Assembly: GCA_029780695.1 (NCBI GenBank)
Contig: JAKOYD010000120.1
Span: 1-64,000 of the forward strand
Source of the DNA: Pseudomonadota bacterium
GTDB lineage: Bacteria > Pseudomonadota > Gammaproteobacteria > Burkholderiales > Burkholderiaceae_C
Direction: 5' to 3'
Length of the DNA stretch: 64,000 nucleotides
In this document: piece after piece, positions 37,098 to 46,004 of the stretch
How positions within the stretch are numbered: position 1 is the stretch's first letter
How the letters are laid out: the number at the start of each line of letters is the position of its first letter
Notes under the pieces: model-generated
Seen by the model: only the letters and a program-made list of their open reading frames with translations
Told to the model about the DNA's origin: nothing
The model's database searches: none
Made by a program: the position numbers and the translations under genes

Positions 37098-37913
37098 TCA
37101 TTTCAGGTTCAGCACGTCGGCCATGTCGTACAGGCCGCTGTGGCGGCTGGCCAGAAAGCGCACGGCGCGCAGGCTGCCTTGGGCGTAGCCGGCGCGGCTG
37201 GACGATTTGTGGCTGATTTCGATGCGTTCGCCGGTGCCGGCGAACAGCACGGTGTGGTCGCCCACGATGTCGCCGCCGCGGATGGTGGCGAAACCGATGG
37301 TGGACGGGTCGCGCTCGCCAGTGTGGCCAAAGCGCTCGTACACGGCGCAGTCCTTCAGGTCGCGCCCCAGCGCGCTGGCGATGACTTCGCCCATCTTCAG
37401 CGCGGTGCCGCTGGGCGCGTCGACCTTGTGGCGGTGGTGTGCTTCGACGATCTCGATGTCGTAGCCGGTGGACAGCGCCTTGGCCGCCATCTCGAGCAGC
37501 TTGAGGGTGACGTTGACGCCCACGCTCATGTTGGGCGCCATGACGATGGCGATGTCTTTGGCGGCGTCGGCGATCTCGGTCTTCTGCGCGTCGCTGAAGC
37601 CGGTGGTGCCGACGACCAGCGCCACGCCATGCCGGCGGCAGGCCGCCAGATGCGCCAGGGTGGCCTCGGGCCGGGTGAAGTCGATCAGCACGCGCGCACC
37701 GGCCAGACCGGCGTCCAGGTCGGCGGTGACGGGCACGCCGGACGCCCAGCCGGCAAAGCCGCCCGCGTCCTGGCCCAGCGCCGGGCTGTCGGCGCGGTCC
37801 AGCGCGCCGGCCAGCGCGCAGTCGCCCGAGGCGCGCACCGCTTCGATCAGCATCTGGCCCATGCGGCCAGTGGCGCCGGCAATGGCGACGCGCAGCAAGG
37901 TATCAGTCGTCAT
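37098..37913 (-). CDS. dapB: 4-hydroxy-tetrahydrodipicolinate reductase
   Basis: 271 aa. Reduces 4-hydroxy-tetrahydrodipicolinate in lysine/diaminopimelate synthesis. N-terminal Rossmann motif [17 protein letters not shown], then [22 protein letters not shown], the substrate-binding [16 protein letters not shown] with the catalytic His/Lys, and C-terminal [16 protein letters not shown]. Length is standard. It lies between bamE and exbB on the same strand. Confidence 0.95.
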   Translation of the reverse strand: MTTDTLLRVAIAGATGRMGQMLIEAVRASGDCALAGALDRADSPALGQDAGGFAGWASGVPVTADLDAGLAGARVLIDFTRPEATLAHLAACRRHGVALVVGTTGFSDAQKTEIADAAKDIAIVMAPNMSVGVNVTLKLLEMAAKALSTGYDIEIVEAHHRHKVDAPSGTALKMGEVIASALGRDLKDCAVYERFGHTGERDPSTIGFATIRGGDIVGDHTVLFAGTGERIEISHKSSSRAGYAQGSLRAVRFLASRHSGLYDMADVLNLK

Positions 37914-37985
37914 GAAATCAAAAAAACATGAGATGGGCGCCGGCCGCACCGCGCGGACGCCAGGCGCCGAAGCGGAAACACCATG

Positions 37986-38552
37986 TCAGCGGCCAGGCTC
38001 CAGCGGCGGATATCGCAATGCCGGTTGCGCGCCGCCAGACGAGGCCGAGGCGCTGTCGGCCGGCGCATCTGCAGCGGACGTGACGGGAAACTTGGCCAGC
38101 TGGTCCTCGGTGGCCTGCAGCGGCGGCACCTTGACCTTGCGCTCGCGGCTAATGCGCTGCACAAATTCGGCTTCGCTCGGCATGTCGTCGCCGTCAAAAC
38201 GGGCCAGCGTGTCGCCTTCGAAATACGCCGTCAGGCGGTAACGCTGCGGCTCGACGCCCTGGCGCTTCATCGTGAAGACGTAGTCCCAGCGGTTCTGGTG
38301 GAACACGCTGGTGACCAGCGGCGTGCCCAGCAGGTCGCGCACCTGCAGGCGCGTCATGCCGGGCTGCAGCGCGGCCACCTGCTCCTTCGACACGAAATTG
38401 CCCTGCACCACCTCGGGGCGGTACAGGGTCAGGGCGTCGGCGATGCCCCGCGTGCCGCGGTCGAAGCTGCTGCAGCCGCCCAGGGCCGCGGCCAGCACGG
38501 CCGGCAAGACCAGCGCGGTCGTGCGGACATGGGTTCGGAGGGTCACAGACAT
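37986..38552 (-). CDS. bamE: Outer-membrane assembly factor BamE (SmpA)
   Basis: 188 aa. Signal peptide with lipobox ALGGC, then [27 protein letters not shown], the classical BamE/SmpA core, and DRWDYVF-like [13 protein letters not shown]. BamE is a lipoprotein of the BAM complex inserting beta-barrel proteins. The C-terminal 50 residues are a low-complexity extension ([17 protein letters not shown]) beyond the usual length of about 110-150. It is divergent from fur, an arrangement common in proteobacteria. The ATG at 38552 is preceded by a TACAAT -10-like box about 32 nt upstream. Confidence 0.9.
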   Translation of the reverse strand: MSVTLRTHVRTTALVLPAVLAAALGGCSSFDRGTRGIADALTLYRPEVVQGNFVSKEQVAALQPGMTRLQVRDLLGTPLVTSVFHQNRWDYVFTMKRQGVEPQRYRLTAYFEGDTLARFDGDDMPSEAEFVQRISRERKVKVPPLQATEDQLAKFPVTSAADAPADSASASSGGAQPALRYPPLEPGR

Positions 38553-38633
38553 GCGTCGCGGCTCATGCACAATAGGGCAGGTCATTGTAGCGGCGGCGCC
38601 ACGGCGCGCCGTAACACGACCCGACTGCCCGGC

Positions 38634-39086
38634 ATGGACACCAACATCGACGAACTCAAGAGCACCGGCCTGAAGGCCACGCTGCCCCGGCTGAAGATTC
38701 TGGACATCTTCCAGAAGGCCGAGCAGCGGCATCTGACGGCCGAGGACGTGTACCGCGTGCTGCTGGCCGAGCAGGCCGACATCGGGCTGGCCACGGTGTA
38801 CCGCGTGTTGACGCAGTTCGAGCAGGCGGGCCTGCTGAGCCGGCACCACTTCGAGGCCGGCAAGGCGGTGTACGAGCTGCGCGAGGACGAACACCACGAC
38901 CATCTGGTGTGCCTGGACTGCGGCCACGTGGAGGAATTCCACGACCCCGAGATCGAAAAGCGCCAGACCGCCGTGGCCACGGCGCGGGGCTTTGCGCTGG
39001 CCGACCACGCCCTGAGCCTGTACGCCAACTGCACGCGCACCGACTGCCCGCATCGCGGCCTGGGCACGCCGCCGGTGCGGCGCTGA
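38634..39086 (+). CDS. fur: Ferric uptake regulator
   Basis: 150 aa. Winged-helix DNA-binding domain ([49 protein letters not shown]), then the metal-binding dimerisation domain with [31 protein letters not shown] and a second Cys pair in CTRTDCPH. It represses iron-uptake genes when Fe2+ is bound. The ATG at 38634 gives [14 protein letters not shown], the usual start. It is divergent from bamE. Confidence 0.95.
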   Translation: MDTNIDELKSTGLKATLPRLKILDIFQKAEQRHLTAEDVYRVLLAEQADIGLATVYRVLTQFEQAGLLSRHHFEAGKAVYELREDEHHDHLVCLDCGHVEEFHDPEIEKRQTAVATARGFALADHALSLYANCTRTDCPHRGLGTPPVRR

Positions 39087-39102
39087 ATTTCAGATCCATT
39101 CC

Positions 39103-39154
39103 GGCCCTAGCGCCTGCCCATCAAGCGCGCGTAGCTACAAAATATATAGCTTCA
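39103..39154 (-). repeat. Family A palindromic repeat, copy between fur and hprK
   Basis: On the minus strand it begins at the hprK stop TGA as AGCTATATATTTTGTAGCTAC, then GCGCTTGATGGGCAGGCGC and TAGGGCC. It separates the convergent fur and hprK genes. Confidence 0.7.
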
Positions 39155-40105
39155 AGCGCCGCCCTGCGCCATGGCGCGGCGGTGGCGGTCAACGAATTCC
39201 TGGTACGTGTCGATGCCGCGCAGCTGCAGGATGTGATTGCGCACCGCGGCTTCGACCAGCACGGCGATGTTGCGGCCGGCCACCACCTGGATCACGGCTT
39301 TCTGGATCGGCACGCCCAGCACCTCCTGCGTCAGCGGCTCATACGGCAGGCGCTCGTAGTCGCGCTCCAGCGTTTCGCGCCGCACCAGGTGCACGATCAG
39401 GCGCAGCCGCATGCGGCGGCGCACCGCCGTTTCGCCAAAGATGGCGCGAATGTCCAACAGGCCGATGCCGCGCACTTCCAGCAGGTTCTGCAGCAGTTCG
39501 GGGCAGCGGCCTTCGATGGTGGCCTGGTTGATGCGGTACAGGTCGACCGCGTCGTCGGCCACCAGGCCGTTGCCGCGCGAGATCAGCTCCAGCCCCAGCT
39601 CGCTCTTGCCCAGGCCCGATTCGCCGGTGATCAGCACACCCAGGCCCAGGATGTCCATGAACACGCCGTGCATGGTGGTGCGGTCGGCAAAGTGCTTGGA
39701 CAGGTAGGCGCGCAGCACGTCGATGACGAAGGCGGCCGAATCCTGCGTGGCGAACATCGGGATTTGCGCCCGCTCGCACATCGATAGCAGCGAATCAGGC
39801 GCGGTCTGGCCGTCGCACAGCACCAGCACCGGCGGCTCCAGCGTGACGATGCGCGAGACGCGGCGCGCGCAGTCTTCGGGCGACTCATTGGCCAGGTAGG
39901 CCACCTCGCGCTCGCCCAGGATCTGCACCCGGTAGGGGTGGATGTAGTTGAGGTAGCCCACCAGGTCGGCGCCCGAGCGCGCCTGGCTGATGGCCTTTTC
40001 GTCGAAGCGCCGCTCCGACGCCTCCAGACCCGCGATCCACTGCCAGCGCAGGGTGGCGCGGTGGTCCTCGAACAACACGTCGGCGCTGATCACGGAGGGC
40101 TTCAT
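39152..40105 (-). CDS. hprK: HPr kinase/phosphorylase
   Basis: 317 aa. The N-terminal domain ([20 protein letters not shown]) is followed by the kinase core with Walker [16 protein letters not shown] and the HprK signature [20 protein letters not shown]. It phosphorylates and dephosphorylates HPr at Ser46. In Proteobacteria this usually accompanies a nitrogen-type regulatory PTS instead of sugar uptake. It lies downstream of ptsN on the same strand. Confidence 0.93.
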   Translation of the reverse strand: MKPSVISADVLFEDHRATLRWQWIAGLEASERRFDEKAISQARSGADLVGYLNYIHPYRVQILGEREVAYLANESPEDCARRVSRIVTLEPPVLVLCDGQTAPDSLLSMCERAQIPMFATQDSAAFVIDVLRAYLSKHFADRTTMHGVFMDILGLGVLITGESGLGKSELGLELISRGNGLVADDAVDLYRINQATIEGRCPELLQNLLEVRGIGLLDIRAIFGETAVRRRMRLRLIVHLVRRETLERDYERLPYEPLTQEVLGVPIQKAVIQVVAGRNIAVLVEAAVRNHILQLRGIDTYQEFVDRHRRAMAQGGA

Positions 40106-40214
40106 GGCGGGCAGCGAAAAAAGGGCAAGGGGCCAGTCTACGCGATGGCCCGGCGGCGGCCCGCGATCGGTGGGCGCGCGCCTGTCGCGTTCGGGCGCGC
40201 GCGGCGCCCGCCAG

Positions 40215-40685
40215 TCAGGGCGTGACCTGCGACGACTGCCAGCGCGCGATCAGCCCGTGCAGTTCGTCGGCCGACGCGGCGGTCTTGATGCGTTCGCGCA
40301 GACCGGCGTCGCTCAGCAACTCGGCGATTTCGGACAGGATTTCGAGGTGCTTCTGCGTCGCCGCCTCGGGCACCAGCAAGAAAATCAGCAGGCCCACCGG
40401 CTGCTCGTCGGGCGCATCGAAGCCGATGGGTTGCGCCAACTGCAGCACCGCGGCCATGGGCGCCTTCAGGCCCTTGATGCGGCCGTGCGGAATGGCCACG
40501 CCGTGCCCCAACCCGGTGGAGCCGAGCCGCTCGCGCGCAAACAGGCTGTCGGTGATCAGCGCGCGCGACAGGCCGTGCAGGTTCTCGAACAGCAGACCGG
40601 CTTCTTCGAACGCCCGCTTCTTGCTGGTGGCTTCGACGCCCACCAGCACCTGGTTGGCCGGAAGGATGGAGGCTAGACGGTTCAT
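40215..40685 (-). CDS. ptsN: PTS nitrogen-regulatory EIIA component
   Basis: 156 aa, an EIIA-Ntr domain. The phosphorylatable His is in [37 protein letters not shown] is also typical. It controls potassium transport and other targets according to its phosphorylation state in other proteobacteria. Given the two Kup and one TrkHA systems in the window this link is noteworthy but not shown. The ATG at 40685 gives [16 protein letters not shown]; another ATG lies 6 bp upstream. Confidence 0.92.
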   Translation of the reverse strand: MNRLASILPANQVLVGVEATSKKRAFEEAGLLFENLHGLSRALITDSLFARERLGSTGLGHGVAIPHGRIKGLKAPMAAVLQLAQPIGFDAPDEQPVGLLIFLLVPEAATQKHLEILSEIAELLSDAGLRERIKTAASADELHGLIARWQSSQVTP

Positions 40686-40800
40686 GGGCATGGAAGCTGG
40701 ATTATGCTCCCCGCGCGCCGGGGCTCCGCGCGGCCGTTGCATGGGCCCGCCAGAGGGCACGAAAAAGTCACACCCGACGTGCCGACACGGCTGAAAAAGA

Positions 40801-40829
40801 AAGCCGCCCGGCGCGGGCCGGAGCGGCTT
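40801..40829 (-). terminator. Rho-independent terminator of hpf
   Basis: AAGCCGC (40801-40807) and GCGGCTT (40823-40829) form a stem extended by GC pairs inside; on the minus strand TCTTTTTC follows. It lies about 60 bp past the hpf stop and suggests that ptsN, 115 bp further on, has its own promoter. Confidence 0.75.
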
Positions 40830-40886
40830 GCAAGCTGGAGTCTACAGTCTTCGCTCGTTATTGTTACACGATACTACATCAAATGG

Positions 40887-41216
40887 CTACATGACGTGCT
40901 TGGCCGCGGCACGCGCGTGCGATTGAAGCTTTTCCTTGTGTTTGCCCACCTGGCGGTCCAGCTTGTCGACCAGGTCATCGACCGCCGCGTACAGATCCTG
41001 GTGGCTGCTTTCGGCAAACAGGTCGTTGCCTTTGACGCCAATGCGGCACTCTGCGCGCTGGCGCTTGTCCTTTTCCGTCTGGTTCTCCACTGTCAGCAGC
41101 ACCTTGACGTCGACCAGCTGGTCGAAATGCCGGGTGATCCGGTCCAGCTTGCCCGTCACGTAGCTGCGCAGCGCAGGCGTGACTTCGAGGTGATGTCCGC
41201 TGATCGTCAAGTTCAT
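40887..41216 (-). CDS. hpf: Short ribosome hibernation-promoting factor
   Basis: 109 aa. It has the single HPF/RaiA domain (MNLTISGHHLEVTPALRSYV, DRITRHFDQLVDVKVLL, NDLFAESSHQDLYAAVDDLVDKLDRQ), which binds the 30S subunit and stabilises dimerised, inactive 70S ribosomes in stationary phase. Length matches the short form. AAGGAGGCG lies 4-5 nt before the ATG, a very strong ribosome-binding site. It is upstream of ptsN-hprK; rpoN, its common upstream neighbour, is absent here. Confidence 0.93.
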   Translation of the reverse strand: MNLTISGHHLEVTPALRSYVTGKLDRITRHFDQLVDVKVLLTVENQTEKDKRQRAECRIGVKGNDLFAESSHQDLYAAVDDLVDKLDRQVGKHKEKLQSHARAAAKHVM

Positions 41217-41607
41217 GAAACGCCTCCTTGTTCCAGTGATGAACGGCCGACCGTGCCGCAGCCGGCAGCCACGCGCGGACAGCTCAGGGGGCGCTGGCAC
41301 CGTCAACAGGCTGTCACGCTGATCCACTATGCGCCTGTTTGATGGCGCTGGCAACCCGCGCGGCAAAGCCCCGGCGCGGCCGCGGGTCGCCAGGCGCGGG
41401 CTTGACAAAAACGCGCGCATGGCCTCGTTCCGTCAAGGGGCAGTGCCATAATCGGCGCTGCCTGAAACCTGCACGAAAGCCCGCCTTGGAACCCGTCCCG
41501 AGTCGATAGCTTTCGCCTCCCTGGCATGCGCCGGCGCGCGGGAGGCCGAAAGCCCCACGCCCCCTTACCGCGCCATCCCCGCCTTCCATCGCCCAGGGAT
41601 CCTGTTC
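41217..41607. other. 391-bp intergenic region between hpf and corA
   Basis: Divergent promoter region without a credible gene. CTTGAC (41401-41406) and GTCAAG (41432-41437) form a spaced inverted repeat, and CATAAT (41447-41452) is a -10-like box. GTCGATAGCTTTCGCC (41503-41518) is a faint family A remnant. Confidence 0.4.
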
Positions 41608-42597
41608 ATGCTCAACGTATTCACGCTCTCCAACGGCCGGCTGTTCCAGGAAGAGATCGAGTCGCTCGAAAGCCTGTCGAAGTACCACCCGATCTGGGTC
41701 GATCTGGAAGACCCCACGCCCGACGAAAAACGCTGGGTCAAGCAGTACTACGGCCTGTCGATTCCCGAGGACGCGATCGACGAGGACATCGAGGAGTCGG
41801 CGCGCTTTTACGAAGAAGACAACGGCGAGCTGCACATCCGCAGCGACTTCCTGCTGATCGACACCGACGATGAAGCGCGCCAGGTGCGCGTGGCCTTCAT
41901 CCTGAACAACGCCAACGACCAGCTGCGCAGCCACGGCGTGCTGTTTTCGATCCATGACGAGACGGTGCCGGCGTTTCGCCTGCTGCGCATGCGCGCGCGC
42001 CGCATGCCGGGCCTGCTGGACGACGCCAAGGACGTGCTGCTGGCGCTGCTGGACGGCGACGCCGAATACTGCGCCGACACGCTGGAGGGCATCTACGACG
42101 AGCTGGAAGCCGCCGGCAAGATGGTGCTGGCCGACGACGTGACGGACGAGGTGGCCGGCGCGGTGCTGGCCACCATCGCGCGGCAGGAAGACATGAACGG
42201 CCGCATCCGCCGCAACGTGATGGACACGCGCCGCGCGGTGAGTTTTTTGATGCGCAGCCGCATGCTGGACGCCGAGCAGTTCGAAGAGGCGCGCCAGATC
42301 CAGCGCGACCTGGATTCGCTCGACAGCCACACCACCTTCCTGTTCGACAAGATCAACTTCCTGATGGACGCGACGGTCGGTTTCATCAACATCAACCAGA
42401 ACAAGATCATCAAGCTGTTCTCGGTGGCCAGCGTGGCGCTGCTACCGCCGACGCTGGTGGCCAGCTCTTACGGCATGAACTTCAAGAACATGCCCGAACT
42501 GGAATGGCCGCTGGGCTACCCGTTCGCCATCGTGCTGATGATCTGCAGCGCATTGCTGCCGATGTGGTTTTTCCGGCGCAAGGGCTGGTTGAAGTGA
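41608..42597 (+). CDS. corA: CorA-family magnesium/divalent cation channel
   Basis: 329 aa. The large N-terminal cytoplasmic funnel domain (MLNVFTLSNGRLFQEEIESL...) is followed by a long stalk helix and two C-terminal transmembrane helices. The selectivity motif is YGMNF, just after the first helix, and basic residues RRKGWLK end the protein as expected. The length suits CorA. It is alone on the plus strand; a family B repeat begins at its stop codon. Confidence 0.93.
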   Translation: MLNVFTLSNGRLFQEEIESLESLSKYHPIWVDLEDPTPDEKRWVKQYYGLSIPEDAIDEDIEESARFYEEDNGELHIRSDFLLIDTDDEARQVRVAFILNNANDQLRSHGVLFSIHDETVPAFRLLRMRARRMPGLLDDAKDVLLALLDGDAEYCADTLEGIYDELEAAGKMVLADDVTDEVAGAVLATIARQEDMNGRIRRNVMDTRRAVSFLMRSRMLDAEQFEEARQIQRDLDSLDSHTTFLFDKINFLMDATVGFININQNKIIKLFSVASVALLPPTLVASSYGMNFKNMPELEWPLGYPFAIVLMICSALLPMWFFRRKGWLK

Positions 42598-42710
42598 TCC
42601 CCCCTGTGGCGCCTGCGGCGCCCTCCCCCCAGGGGGACAACGCCTGCGGCCGGGCAAGGCCCGTTCCGCGGCGTTCGGGTGTGGCCTGCTCCGCGGCCGT
42701 TTGATCGGCT
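42595..42710 (+). repeat. Family B stop-codon-abutting repeat, copy 4 (corA)
   Basis: The corA TGA runs into TCCCCCCTGTGGCG, CCTGCGGCGCCC, TCCCCCCAGGGGGACAACG, GCGGCCGGGCAAGGCCCGTTC, TGTGGCCTGCTCCGCGGCC and TTTGAT. It is the most complete copy. Confidence 0.75.
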
Positions 42711-42753
42711 TGCTGCGCAGCCTTTCTTGCGCCCGCTGCCTCTGGGAGAGGGG

Positions 42754-42782
42754 GGCCTGTCCTGAGCTTGTCGAAGGGGGTG
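42754..42782 (+). repeat. 29-bp repeat, copy 1
   Basis: GGCCTGTCCTGAGCTTGTCG plus AAGGGGGTG. It is identical over 29 bp to 61221-61249. The core TCCTGAGCTTGTCGAAGG is common between genes of many proteobacteria. Confidence 0.8.
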
Positions 42783-42806
42783 AAGGCCATCTCCTGAACT
42801 CGGGAT

Positions 42807-42995
42807 CAGATTTTTTTGACTATCAACAAGTCTCAGACCCGGTCCTGACTCCTTCCCCCTCTGGGGGAAGGTTGGGATGGGGGCAGTCCGCGTTTAAACA
42901 GGCGGCGGGGCTGCCCCCGCCCCAACCCTCCCCCAACGGGGGAGGGGTCAACTGCCGTGCTCTCCGAGACTTATTGCTAATCAATCAGAATTTTG
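42807..42995. repeat. Nested inverted repeat region
   Basis: Outer arms (CAGATTTTTTTGACTATC... at 42807 and TCCGAGACTTATTGC... at 42963) are imperfectly complementary, about 17 of the first 22 positions. Inside, CTTCCCCCTCTGGGGGAAG is a hairpin and GGGATGGGGGCAG faces CTGCCCCCGCCCC. No gene is visible between the corA copy of family B and mtnN. Confidence 0.45.
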
Positions 42996-43004
42996 AACAA
43001 AACA

Positions 43005-43053
43005 GCCCCCAGCGCTTTCTAGGCAAGCGCAAGCAGCTATTTAAATCATAGCG
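43005..43053 (-). repeat. Family A repeat supplying the mtnN stop codon
   Basis: Minus strand: CGCTATGATTTAAATAGCTGC, then TTGCGCTTGCCTAGAAAGCGC and TGGGGGC. The last Leu codon and the TGA (43046-43048) of mtnN lie in it. Confidence 0.75.
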
Positions 43054-43807
43054 ATCTAAAGTATGCTTCCAGGATCGCCGCGCTGTAGTGGCTGGCGACC
43101 CGGTCGATGAAGCGCATGAAGTCGACGTGCGCGGCGTCGTCGGCGCGGTCGCTGATGGTGCGCAGCGCGGCAAAGGGCACGGCGCAGTCGTGGCACACCT
43201 GGGCGACGGCGGCGCCTTCCATTTCGACGGCCAGGGCGGCGGGCAGCGCCTGGCGCAGCGCGGCGCTTTCGGCACTGGTGGCGACGAAGCGGTCGCCACT
43301 GGCGATCAGGCCGCTGTGCACGCGCGGCGCGTGCAGGGCGAATTCGGCTACCGCGTCGGCACCCAGCACGGCGGCGGGCAAGGCCAGGGCGCTGCGCGCG
43401 GCGCGGCCCAGCGCGGCGGAAAGCGCGCCGTCGGTGTCAAAGCGCGCCCGGCCGTACAGCGGCACCTCGAAGCGCGGAAACAGCGGCGACGCATCCATGT
43501 CGTGCTGCACGAAGCCGTCGGCCAGCACCAGGTCGCCCACGCGCACGCCGTCGCCCAGCCCGCCCGCGGTGCCGGTGAAGACAATCCGGTCGACGCCAAA
43601 GCGCTCGATCAGCACGGCCGCCGTGGTGGCCGCGGCCACCTTGCCGACGCGCGACAGCACCGCCACCACTTCATGGCCGTGCCAGTGCCCGACCCAGAAG
43701 TCGCGCCCCGCCACACGCTGGCGCTGCTCGTCGGGCATGCGCGCCAGCACGGCGGACAGCTCCTGCTGCATCGCGCTGACGATGCCGGTTCGGCGAGTGG
43801 GTTTCAA
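43046..43807 (-). CDS. mtnN: 5'-methylthioadenosine/S-adenosylhomocysteine nucleosidase
   Basis: 253 aa. It hydrolyses methylthioadenosine and S-adenosylhomocysteine to adenine plus the thioribose, recycling methionine and clearing SAH. Motifs: TGIVSAMQQELSAVL with the acid/base Glu region, VVFTGTAGG-type IVFTGTAGGLGD, VEMEGAAVAQV and the catalytic Asp in TISDRADDAAH. The likely start is TTG at 43807, because the next ATG (43771) lies inside the conserved first strand. The last codons come from a repeat. Confidence 0.87.
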   Translation of the reverse strand: MKPTRRTGIVSAMQQELSAVLARMPDEQRQRVAGRDFWVGHWHGHEVVAVLSRVGKVAAATTAAVLIERFGVDRIVFTGTAGGLGDGVRVGDLVLADGFVQHDMDASPLFPRFEVPLYGRARFDTDGALSAALGRAARSALALPAAVLGADAVAEFALHAPRVHSGLIASGDRFVATSAESAALRQALPAALAVEMEGAAVAQVCHDCAVPFAALRTISDRADDAAHVDFMRFIDRVASHYSAAILEAYFRSL

Positions 43808-43815
43808 GTCAAATA

Positions 43816-43869
43816 GGCCTCAAGCGCTTGTCTGGAGAGCGAAGACAGCTACATTATTCATAGTATCGG
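43816..43869 (-). repeat. Family A palindromic repeat upstream of mtnN
   Basis: Minus strand: CGATACTATGAATAATGTAG, CTGTCTTCGCTCTCCAGACAAGCGC and TTGAGGCC. It ends 8 bp before the mtnN start codon. Confidence 0.65.
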
Positions 43870-43969
43870 CCTCGAGCCAGGGCACGTCGCACTCAAAAAT
43901 CAACGCCTTGGGAATGTGCAGCCTTGCCGCGCTGCGCCTGCGGCTAACCCAGTCACAAAACGCATTTTT

Positions 43970-44005
43970 CGCGTCCTTCGCGACCCCTTTGCGTCCTTCG
44001 CGTCC
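43970..44005. repeat. Duplicated 12-mer GCGTCCTTCGCG
   Basis: GCGTCCTTCGCG occurs at 43971-43982 and again at 43991-44002, 20 bp apart, just past the fadD stop. It belongs to the loose CTTCGCGTCC / CTCTGCGTTC type of intergenic repeat also seen at 50715-50834. Confidence 0.5.
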
Positions 44006-44036
44006 GGCTGTTCGGCTGTTTTCCGACGCGCCTGAT

Positions 44037-45746
44037 TCAGTTGACCGACACGCCCGCGGCCTTCACCGCCGGCGGTGGGTCGCGCAGTTCGCGGCGCAGC
44101 ACCTTGCCGACCGGCGTCTTGGGCAGTTCGTCGCGGAATTCGATGGTGCGCGGGCGCTTGTAGCCGGTCAGGTTGTCGTGGCAGAAGCGGCGCACGTCGT
44201 CTTCGGTCAGCGCCGGGTCTTTCTTGACCAGCACCAGCTTCACGGCCTCGCCCATCTTCTCGTCGGGCATGCCGACGGCGGCCACTTCCAGCACGCCGGG
44301 CATGGCGGCCACCACGTCCTCGATTTCGTTGGGGTAGACGTTGAAGCCACTGACCAGAATCATGTCCTTCTTGCGGTCGACGATTTTGGTGTAGCCGCGC
44401 TCGTCCATGATGCCGATGTCGCCCGACTTGAAGTAGCCGTCGGCCGTCATGACCTTGGCGGTCTCGTCCGGGCGCTGCCAGTAGCCGGCCATGACCTGCG
44501 GGCCCTTGATGGCGATCTCGCCCGGCTGGCCCAGCGGCACCTCGTTGCCAGCGTCGTCCAGGATCTTGACGTAGGTGCTGGGAATCGGCACGCCGATGGT
44601 GCCGGTAAATTCCCTGGCCGTCACCGGGTTGCAGGTGGCCGAGGGGCTGGTTTCGGACAGGCCGTAGCCTTCGCAGATCGGGCAGCCGGTCTTTTCGAGC
44701 CACAGCTTGGCCACGGCGCTTTGCACCGCCATGCCGCCGCCGACCGAGACCTTCAGGTGGCTCCAGTCCACGGTGTTGAAGTCGGGGTGATGGGCCAGGC
44801 CGTTGAACAGCGTGTTGACCGCCGGAAAGCTGTGGAAGCGGTGCTTGGACAGCTCTTTCAGCACCGCCGGCAAATCGCGCGGGTTGGGAATCAGGATGGT
44901 CTTGCCGCCGTTGCGCAGGCTCAGCATCATGTTCACCGTGAAGGCGAAGATGTGATAAAGCGGCAGCGCGCAGACGCTGGTCATCTGCTCGCCGGCCGGC
45001 ACCTGCTTCATCATCGGGTCGTTCCAGGCCTCGGACTGCAGCACGTTGGCGATGAGGTTGCGGTGCAGCAGCGTGGCGCCCTTGGACACGCCGGTGGTGC
45101 CGCCGGTGTATTGCAGCACCGCGATGTCGTCGGGGCCAATGGCGGGCGCGGTGAAGGGCGCGCCGCGCCCCTTGGCCACGGCGTCGTTGTAGCGCACGGC
45201 GCTGGGCAGGGTGAAGGCGGGCACCATCTTCTTGACGTTGCGCACCACGAAGTTGACGATCATGCCCTTCAGGCCACCCAGGCGGTCGCCCATGCTGGCC
45301 AGCACCACGTGCTTGACCGGCGTGTTGGCGATGCATTTCTGCAGCGTGGCGGCGAAGTTCTCGATGATGACGATGGCCTTGGCGCCCGAATCCTTGAGCT
45401 GGTGTTCCAGCTCGCGCGCGGTGTAGAGCGGGTTGACGTTGACCACCACGTAGCCGGCGCGCAGCACGGCCGCCACCGTGGCGGGGTACTGCGGCACGTT
45501 GGGCATCATGATGGCGATGCGGTCGCCGCGCGCCAGGCCCAGGCTTTGCAGGTAGCCGGCCAGCGCGCGGCTTTGCTCATCGGTCTCGGCGTAGCTGACG
45601 TCCTTGCCCATGAAGCTGTACGCGGTGCGGTCGGCGTACTTCTTGAAGCTGTCCTCGATCAATCCGACCAGCGACGGGTATTGCGACGGGTCGATGTCGG
45701 CAGGCACGCCTTCCGGGTAGTGCTTGAGCCAGATGCGCTCGGTCAT
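44037..45746 (-). CDS. fadD: Long-chain acyl-CoA synthetase
   Basis: 569 aa, the FadD length. It activates fatty acids to acyl-CoA at the inner face of the membrane. Adenylation motifs: YTGGTTGVSKGA phosphate loop, EGYGLSETSP, GYFKSGDIG, DRKKDMILVSGFNVYPNEIE, and the C-terminal catalytic lysine in KTPVGKVLRRELR. AGGAGGACC precedes the ATG at 45746 (MTERIWLKHYPEGV). Three inverted repeats about 140-205 bp upstream could be operators. Confidence 0.93.
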   Translation of the reverse strand: MTERIWLKHYPEGVPADIDPSQYPSLVGLIEDSFKKYADRTAYSFMGKDVSYAETDEQSRALAGYLQSLGLARGDRIAIMMPNVPQYPATVAAVLRAGYVVVNVNPLYTARELEHQLKDSGAKAIVIIENFAATLQKCIANTPVKHVVLASMGDRLGGLKGMIVNFVVRNVKKMVPAFTLPSAVRYNDAVAKGRGAPFTAPAIGPDDIAVLQYTGGTTGVSKGATLLHRNLIANVLQSEAWNDPMMKQVPAGEQMTSVCALPLYHIFAFTVNMMLSLRNGGKTILIPNPRDLPAVLKELSKHRFHSFPAVNTLFNGLAHHPDFNTVDWSHLKVSVGGGMAVQSAVAKLWLEKTGCPICEGYGLSETSPSATCNPVTAREFTGTIGVPIPSTYVKILDDAGNEVPLGQPGEIAIKGPQVMAGYWQRPDETAKVMTADGYFKSGDIGIMDERGYTKIVDRKKDMILVSGFNVYPNEIEDVVAAMPGVLEVAAVGMPDEKMGEAVKLVLVKKDPALTEDDVRRFCHDNLTGYKRPRTIEFRDELPKTPVGKVLRRELRDPPPAVKAAGVSVN

Positions 45747-45887
45747 GGGTGGGTCCTCCTACGGATGGGTGGGCCGGGCGCGCGGCACGGCGCGGCCGGA
45801 CAGAAAAACGGAAAGCCACGCACCCAGGCGCAGCCGGTGGTGCTCGCATTGTGTAATGGCCGTCAGGGTCGCGGTACTGGCGTTTTC

Positions 45888-45951
45888 CTTGATGGGCGCT
45901 GGGAAGCCCCATCAAGTATCGTCAAACGATACTTATCGCACGACCGTGCGA
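45888..45951. promoter_or_regulatory. Three consecutive perfect inverted repeats upstream of fadD
   Basis: CTTGATGGG (45888-45896) / CCCATCAAG (45908-45916), AAGTATCGT (45914-45922) / ACGATACTT (45926-45934), and TCGCACG (45936-45942) / CGTGCGA (45945-45951). They lie between the pntB stop and the fadD start. They could be operator sites for fadD or a processed 3' structure of the pnt transcript; no T-run supports a terminator. Confidence 0.5.
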
Positions 45952-46004
45952 AAATCAGCCGGCCCGGTGGATGCTGGCGTGCGCCGCCACGAGGCGGCCG
46001 ACCC

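Noticed and set aside
41217..41607. Mg2+ riboswitch before corA
   Set aside because: No conserved M-box or mgtA-like structure could be recognised; only a spaced inverted repeat and a -10-like box.
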